Source of the DNA: Ardenticatenales bacterium
Lineage (GTDB): Bacteria; Chloroflexota; Anaerolineae; Promineifilales; Promineifilaceae
Length of the DNA stretch: 43,367 nucleotides
Direction of reading: 5' to 3'
Assembly: GCA_020634575.1 (NCBI GenBank)
Contig: JACKBM010000058.1
Coordinates: forward strand, 1-43,367
Positions 39,814 to 43,367 of the stretch are shown piece by piece. A program made the translations under genes and the position numbers. Below the pieces are notes generated by a model. It saw nothing but the letters and a program-made list of their open reading frames with translations. It did no database searches and was not told the DNA's origin. Within the stretch, counting starts at the first letter, position 1; each line of letters opens with the position of its first letter.

Positions 39814-41052
39814 ATGCGTATTACCCACCTGTCGCTGACGAACTTCCGCAACTATGGCCGGCTGGAGCTGGATCTACCGGCCGGTCCCATCCTCCTGCAC
39901 GGCGACAATGCCCAGGGCAAGACCAACTTCCTCGAAGCGATCTGGTACCTGGCCACCACCCGCTCGCCGCAAGCCGACCAGGATATCCAGCTCATCAACT
40001 GGACCGCCAGCGAGACGGCTGAGCCCATTGTGGTCGGCCGGCTGATCGCCACGGTTGAGGCCGGTGGGGCGCTGGGCCGCATTGAGGTTCGCCTCATTCG
40101 CGAACGGCAGGGGGAGCGGCTCAGTTTCCGACGCGAGGTGCTGATCAACGGCAAAAAAGTAAGGCTGATGGATTTGCTGGGCCATTTGCGGGTGGTGCTT
40201 TTCCTGCCGCAGGATATTAACCTGATCGATGGGGCGCCGGCACTACGGCGGCGCTATCTGGACATCACCCTCTGCCAGACTGACCAGCAGTATTGCCGGG
40301 CGCTCTCCCAATACAACAAGATTCTGGAGCAGCGCAACGCCCTGCTGCGCCAGATTGGCGAAACCGGCCGGGGCCGCGAACTGCTGCCCATCTACAATGA
40401 CCAGCTCACCGAGTATGGCGCGATCCTCTTTGTGCGCCGGGCTCGCTTTCTCCAATTCCTGGCCCGGCAGGCTCAGCGAGTCCATTATGAGCAGCTCACC
40501 GAAGGCAAAGAGACCATCCGCCTCCATTACCTGCCCCGGCTGGAACCGGTCAGAACCCGTGAACTCACCCTGGAAGAGGCCCAACCCTTCATCGAAACGG
40601 CCGATTGGCTGGCAGCCAGCGAGCCGCAGACGGTGGCGGCCCGGCTGGCGGCGGCGCTCATCGCCAGTGAGGAGCAGGATGTGCTGCGCCAGCGGACCAA
40701 CGTGGGGCCCCATCGGGACGATTGGCGCTTCTGGGTTAACCGGCGCAGCCTGAGCAGTTTTGGCTCGCGCGGCCAGCAGCGCACCGCTCTACTGGCCCTG
40801 AAGCTGGCCGAAATCAGCTGGTTTGCCGAGGTCACCGGTGAGACGCCGATCTTGCTGCTGGATGAGGTCGTGGCTGAGTTGGATGGGCGCCGGCGTGATT
40901 TGCTGTTGCAAACTGTGGCCGCCGTCTCCCAATCCATCCTCACGGCTACGGAGCCGGGCATGTTCACCGCCGAATTCATCGCCGGCGCCACCACGATTGA
41001 AGTGCGGCAGGGTCAGTTGAGCTTCTCACCGGCCGGTCGCCCCCTCTCCTGA
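39814..41052 (+). CDS. recF: DNA replication and repair protein RecF
   Basis: 412 residues. An SMC-like ATPase that loads RecA at single-strand gaps with RecO and RecR. The Walker A GDNAQGKTN is at 30-38 (K36), LSLTNFRNYGRLEL is the family's N-terminal hallmark, the ABC-type signature SFGSRGQQRTALLALK lies near 312, and Walker B ILLLDEVVAELD near 350. The usual LLLDDV motif is LLLDEV here, a mild variation. recF normally lies between dnaN and gyrB near the origin. Here it follows an SDR gene by six bases and no replication gene is nearby, so it has moved from its usual place. A ribosome-binding site is not obvious. Confidence 0.95.
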   Translation: MRITHLSLTNFRNYGRLELDLPAGPILLHGDNAQGKTNFLEAIWYLATTRSPQADQDIQLINWTASETAEPIVVGRLIATVEAGGALGRIEVRLIRERQGERLSFRREVLINGKKVRLMDLLGHLRVVLFLPQDINLIDGAPALRRRYLDITLCQTDQQYCRALSQYNKILEQRNALLRQIGETGRGRELLPIYNDQLTEYGAILFVRRARFLQFLARQAQRVHYEQLTEGKETIRLHYLPRLEPVRTRELTLEEAQPFIETADWLAASEPQTVAARLAAALIASEEQDVLRQRTNVGPHRDDWRFWVNRRSLSSFGSRGQQRTALLALKLAEISWFAEVTGETPILLLDEVVAELDGRRRDLLLQTVAAVSQSILTATEPGMFTAEFIAGATTIEVRQGQLSFSPAGRPLS

Positions 41053-41233
41053 TGTAAACAATTTTCCAGCCGCGCCCCCCTTGCCCCATTACAATGAGTT
41101 TGCGCCAATCTGGGCTGTCCTGGGACCATGGTACTAGGTACTAGCCCCTCTGAATAGTCCGAAAGTCATCAGGTTGGCTACAATGAGGTGTTATACAATG
41201 CTGTCGGCTAAGTATAGGTTGCCAGGAGCCAAC

Positions 41234-41255
41234 GCACCGGTATTTTCGGCGGTGC
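41234..41255 (+). promoter_or_regulatory. Leader hairpin upstream of the receiver-cyclase gene
   Basis: The stem GCACCG/CGGTGC with a 10-nt loop lies 40 nt before the chosen start. The surrounding gap (41053-41295) also contains three TACAAT boxes (41092-41097, 41179-41184, 41202-41207), any of which could be a -10, but none has a clear -35. No known riboswitch is recognised. Confidence 0.35.
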
Positions 41256-41295
41256 GGACTGATATGTGCGTATGATGAATGGCCAGGATGATAAT

Positions 41296-43266
41296 ATGGG
41301 TCAGGCGACAATTTTAATTGTCGATGACCGGCCGGAGAACCGTCTGTTGCTCTCCTCGCAGTTGCGAGCGGGAAGCAATTATGCGGTTCTGGAAGCGGCT
41401 GATGGGGTACAGGGGATTGAGGTGGCCCGGGCGGACCGGCCGGATCTCATCCTGCTGGACGTCATGATGCCGCGCATGAACGGTTGGGAAGTCTGCAAGA
41501 CGCTCAAATCCGATCCGGAAACGGCCGCCATCCCCATCATCATGGTCACCGCCCTGCGCGATGTTCGCGACAAAATCAAGGGCATCGAAGCCGGCGCTGA
41601 CGAATTCCTCTCCCGCCCTCACCATCGCGAAGAACTCCTCATCCGCGTCCGCGCTCTCATTCAACTTAAGAAAGCACGCGAACGGCTGGAAGAAGAACGC
41701 AACCGGCTCAAGCTGCTCTACGACGTCAGCCAGGCGACCACCGCCAAGCTGGATATCGAGCAGATGATGCTGGAGATCATCACCCACACCCGGGCCGCCG
41801 TCGGCGCCGCCAAGGGCAGCCTCATCCTGTTGGATGAGACGGGTGAGGTCATGCACAAGGTGCTGATCCGCGAAGGGCTCTCGCCTGAAGTGGCCGACCG
41901 GGCCGCTCGCGAGATTATCAGCCAGGGCTGGGCCGGCTGGATTGTCCGTCATAACGTCGTCGACATCATCGACGACATCGACAAAGACGAGCGCTGGATT
42001 CAACTGCCCGACGACCCGTCAAGAGCCACCGGCTCGGCGATCGGCGCCCCCATTAACCGGGCGGACCAGGTCGCCGGCGTATTGATCCTGATGCACCCGG
42101 AAACCGGTTATTTCCGCAGCGAGCACAAAGCGCTGCTGGAAACAATCTGTGCCCAGCTGGAAACGGCTATTGAGAATGCCTATCTGTACGCTGAATCAGA
42201 CCAGCAGCGGCGCAAGCTCGAAGCGCTCTACGCTAAATCAAACGACGCCATCGTCACCATCGATGACACTCGCACCATCTCCATTCTGAATGAAGCGGCG
42301 CGGGCGACGTTCGGGTTGAATGGCGAGCAGCTGATCGGCCGGGACCTGAACAGCGTGCCGCAACTGGATCGGCTCAAGCCGCTCTTTGAAAAGGCGCGCG
42401 GGCAATCCAGCGTTGCCGAAGAGATCCGGCTACCCAGCGGTTCAACGTTGTACGCAACAGTGACGCCCATCACTGAGGTTGGCTACATCGCCGTCATGCA
42501 GGATGTGACCCCGCTCAAGCGGGCTGAAGAGCTGCGGCTGGCCCAGGAACGGCGTGAAAAGCAGCAGGTCAAGGATATGTTCTCCCGCTACATGGGGCCC
42601 CGACTGGTCGAGCACGTGCTGTCAGTCGAACCCGGCCTGCTGGCCCGGCGCGAGAAGCGCAAGGTGGTCGTCATGTTCGCCGACCTGCGCGGCTTTACCC
42701 GCATGATCGTCGACATCGAGCCCAACACCGCCATCGGCCTGCTCAACGAGTTCTTCAGCAACCTGACCGACATCGTCCACGAGTTTGACGGCACCATTTT
42801 TGACCTGGCCGGCGACGAGCTGATGGTCGGCTTCAACGTGCCGTTTGACCAGGATGACGCCACCTACCGGGCCATCCTGACGGCGGTGACGATGCAGCAC
42901 CGTTTTGACCATCTGCGCCGGCAATGGTACGCCAACCTGGACACCACATTGGGGCTGGGCATCGGCATCGACATCGGCGAAGTGGTCGTTGGTAACGTCG
43001 GCGCCGAGACCCGGATGAACTTCGCCATGGTCGGCGAAGCGGTCAACACCTCCCACCGGCTGGTCGACATGGCCGACGACGGCCAGATCGTCGTCAGCGA
43101 GCACATTTACGAAGCGATCCGGGAACGGTCGCCCCGCCTGCTGGAGCTGTTCGCCTTTGAATCGCTCGGCCCCACGGCCATCAAGGGCAAAACCAAACCC
43201 CAGGTCCTCTACCGCATCCACCTGACCCGCACGCCGCTGGACGAGCATGCGCGGCGGATTATGTGA
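41296..43266 (+). CDS. Receiver-GAF-PAS-class III nucleotide cyclase with atypical specificity residues
   Basis: 656 residues. Receiver domain (1-120): D10/D11, phospho-acceptor D55, T85, but Arg107 where the invariant lysine is expected (FLSRPHH). GAF domain (about 150-310), then a PAS domain (about 320-430) with a GEQLIGRDL motif, then a short coiled coil. C-terminal class III cyclase (about 450-640): metal aspartates D463 (FADLRGFT) and D507 (AGDELMVGF), and transition-state N584 and R588 (AVNTSHR). The two base-selecting positions are Asp503 (usually Lys or Glu) and Ala577 (usually Asp, Thr or Cys), so the substrate is uncertain. The ATG at 41296 begins MGQATILIVDD and follows AGGA. The frame also opens at 41266 without such a site. 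No histidine kinase lies next to it. Confidence 0.9.
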   Translation: MGQATILIVDDRPENRLLLSSQLRAGSNYAVLEAADGVQGIEVARADRPDLILLDVMMPRMNGWEVCKTLKSDPETAAIPIIMVTALRDVRDKIKGIEAGADEFLSRPHHREELLIRVRALIQLKKARERLEEERNRLKLLYDVSQATTAKLDIEQMMLEIITHTRAAVGAAKGSLILLDETGEVMHKVLIREGLSPEVADRAAREIISQGWAGWIVRHNVVDIIDDIDKDERWIQLPDDPSRATGSAIGAPINRADQVAGVLILMHPETGYFRSEHKALLETICAQLETAIENAYLYAESDQQRRKLEALYAKSNDAIVTIDDTRTISILNEAARATFGLNGEQLIGRDLNSVPQLDRLKPLFEKARGQSSVAEEIRLPSGSTLYATVTPITEVGYIAVMQDVTPLKRAEELRLAQERREKQQVKDMFSRYMGPRLVEHVLSVEPGLLARREKRKVVVMFADLRGFTRMIVDIEPNTAIGLLNEFFSNLTDIVHEFDGTIFDLAGDELMVGFNVPFDQDDATYRAILTAVTMQHRFDHLRRQWYANLDTTLGLGIGIDIGEVVVGNVGAETRMNFAMVGEAVNTSHRLVDMADDGQIVVSEHIYEAIRERSPRLLELFAFESLGPTAIKGKTKPQVLYRIHLTRTPLDEHARRIM

Positions 43267-43281
43267 GTTACAATTTCCCAG

Positions 43282-43309
43282 TTGACGTTCCCCCCGAGCT
43301 TGATATAAT
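43282..43309 (+). promoter_or_regulatory. Promoter of the terminal tRNA gene
   Basis: TTGACG, a 16-nt spacer and a perfect TATAAT end 20 nt before the tRNA 5' end. Eleven of 12 consensus positions match. Confidence 0.75.
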
Positions 43310-43329
43310 TTCTCCTCGCCAGGAAAAAT

Positions 43330-43367
43330 GGGCGATTAGCTCAGTTGGTTAGAGCGCTACGTTGACA
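43330..43367 (+). tRNA. tRNA-Val (anticodon GAC), cut by the window end
   Basis: GGGCGAT acceptor arm, TAGCTCAGTTGGTTAGAGC D arm, and the start of the anticodon arm CTACG-TTGACA, which puts GAC at positions 34-36. The 3' half lies outside the window. Confidence 0.85.

Noticed and set aside
41234..41255. Cyclic-di-GMP or other riboswitch upstream of the cyclase
   Set aside because: Only one short stem is visible. None of the conserved core bases of known riboswitches could be placed.
1..43367. Prophage, insertion sequence or genomic island
   Set aside because: No integrase, transposase, recombinase or phage structural gene was found, and no tRNA-flanked duplicated attachment site. The composition looks even across the window.

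Overview
The window is a 43-kb, high-GC (about 60 percent by eye) piece of bacterial chromosome with tight intergenic spaces and good Shine-Dalgarno sites. No gene names the organism. The best guess is a Chloroflexota bacterium of the Anaerolineae type. The reasons are Thr-Pro-rich stalks on surface proteins, large cyclase-ATPase-TPR fusions, an N-terminal leader-type ECF partner protein and SERSE-type intergenic repeats. This is an inference from protein style, not a marker-gene assignment. The octamer CCGGCCGG and its 10-mer form ACCGGCCGGT recur throughout, about forty times by hand count.

Layout, left to right. At 1-3803 on the minus strand lie a lone nuoN (complex I subunit N) and a bis-MGD molybdoenzyme. 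At 3955-7919 on the plus strand are an M48 metalloprotease, several small membrane proteins (one DUF1328-like and too short to stand out), tRNA-Pro(GGG) and a rhomboid protease. At 8274-13747 on the minus strand are a two-gene surface-protein operon (PPC-type and DUF4352-like domains) and tig-clpP. tRNA-Leu(UAG) follows. At 14138-19193 on the plus strand are a tandem Nudix protein, a membrane sensor histidine kinase and an anchored PQQ-type beta-propeller. At 19472-21772 is a GT39-like membrane glycosyltransferase. At 22100-23958 is a D-cysteine desulfhydrase/ACC-deaminase-like and Asp/Glu racemase-like pair. At 24284-25039 is an ArsR-SRPBCC fusion whose promoter contains its likely operator. 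At 25087-27051 is an S9 peptidase preceded by a 24-bp tandem repeat array.

The region 27345-31454 is the most interesting regulatory block. Two ECF sigma factors each sit beside a membrane partner protein: one a short two-TM protein, the other a one-TM protein with an outer META/HslJ-like domain. A divergent promoter pair with identical ECF-like boxes (TGAAACTTTC, 12 nt, GGTCT) drives the first sigma gene one way and a tandem pair of related small membrane proteins the other way. A third copy of the motif overlaps the sigma stop codon, ahead of its partner gene.

The region 31602-43266 is rich in signalling genes. It holds a 1221-residue protein laid out like mammalian soluble adenylyl cyclase (two cyclase domains with complementary active-site residues, then ATPase and TPR), a flotillin-like protein without a membrane segment, a thioesterase with an unknown partner, an SDR, recF, and a receiver-GAF-PAS-cyclase protein with unusual substrate-selecting residues. 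A truncated tRNA-Val(GAC) ends the window.

No prophage, insertion sequence, CRISPR array, rRNA or biosynthetic cluster was seen. Mobile-looking sequence is limited to short intergenic hairpin or repeat elements.
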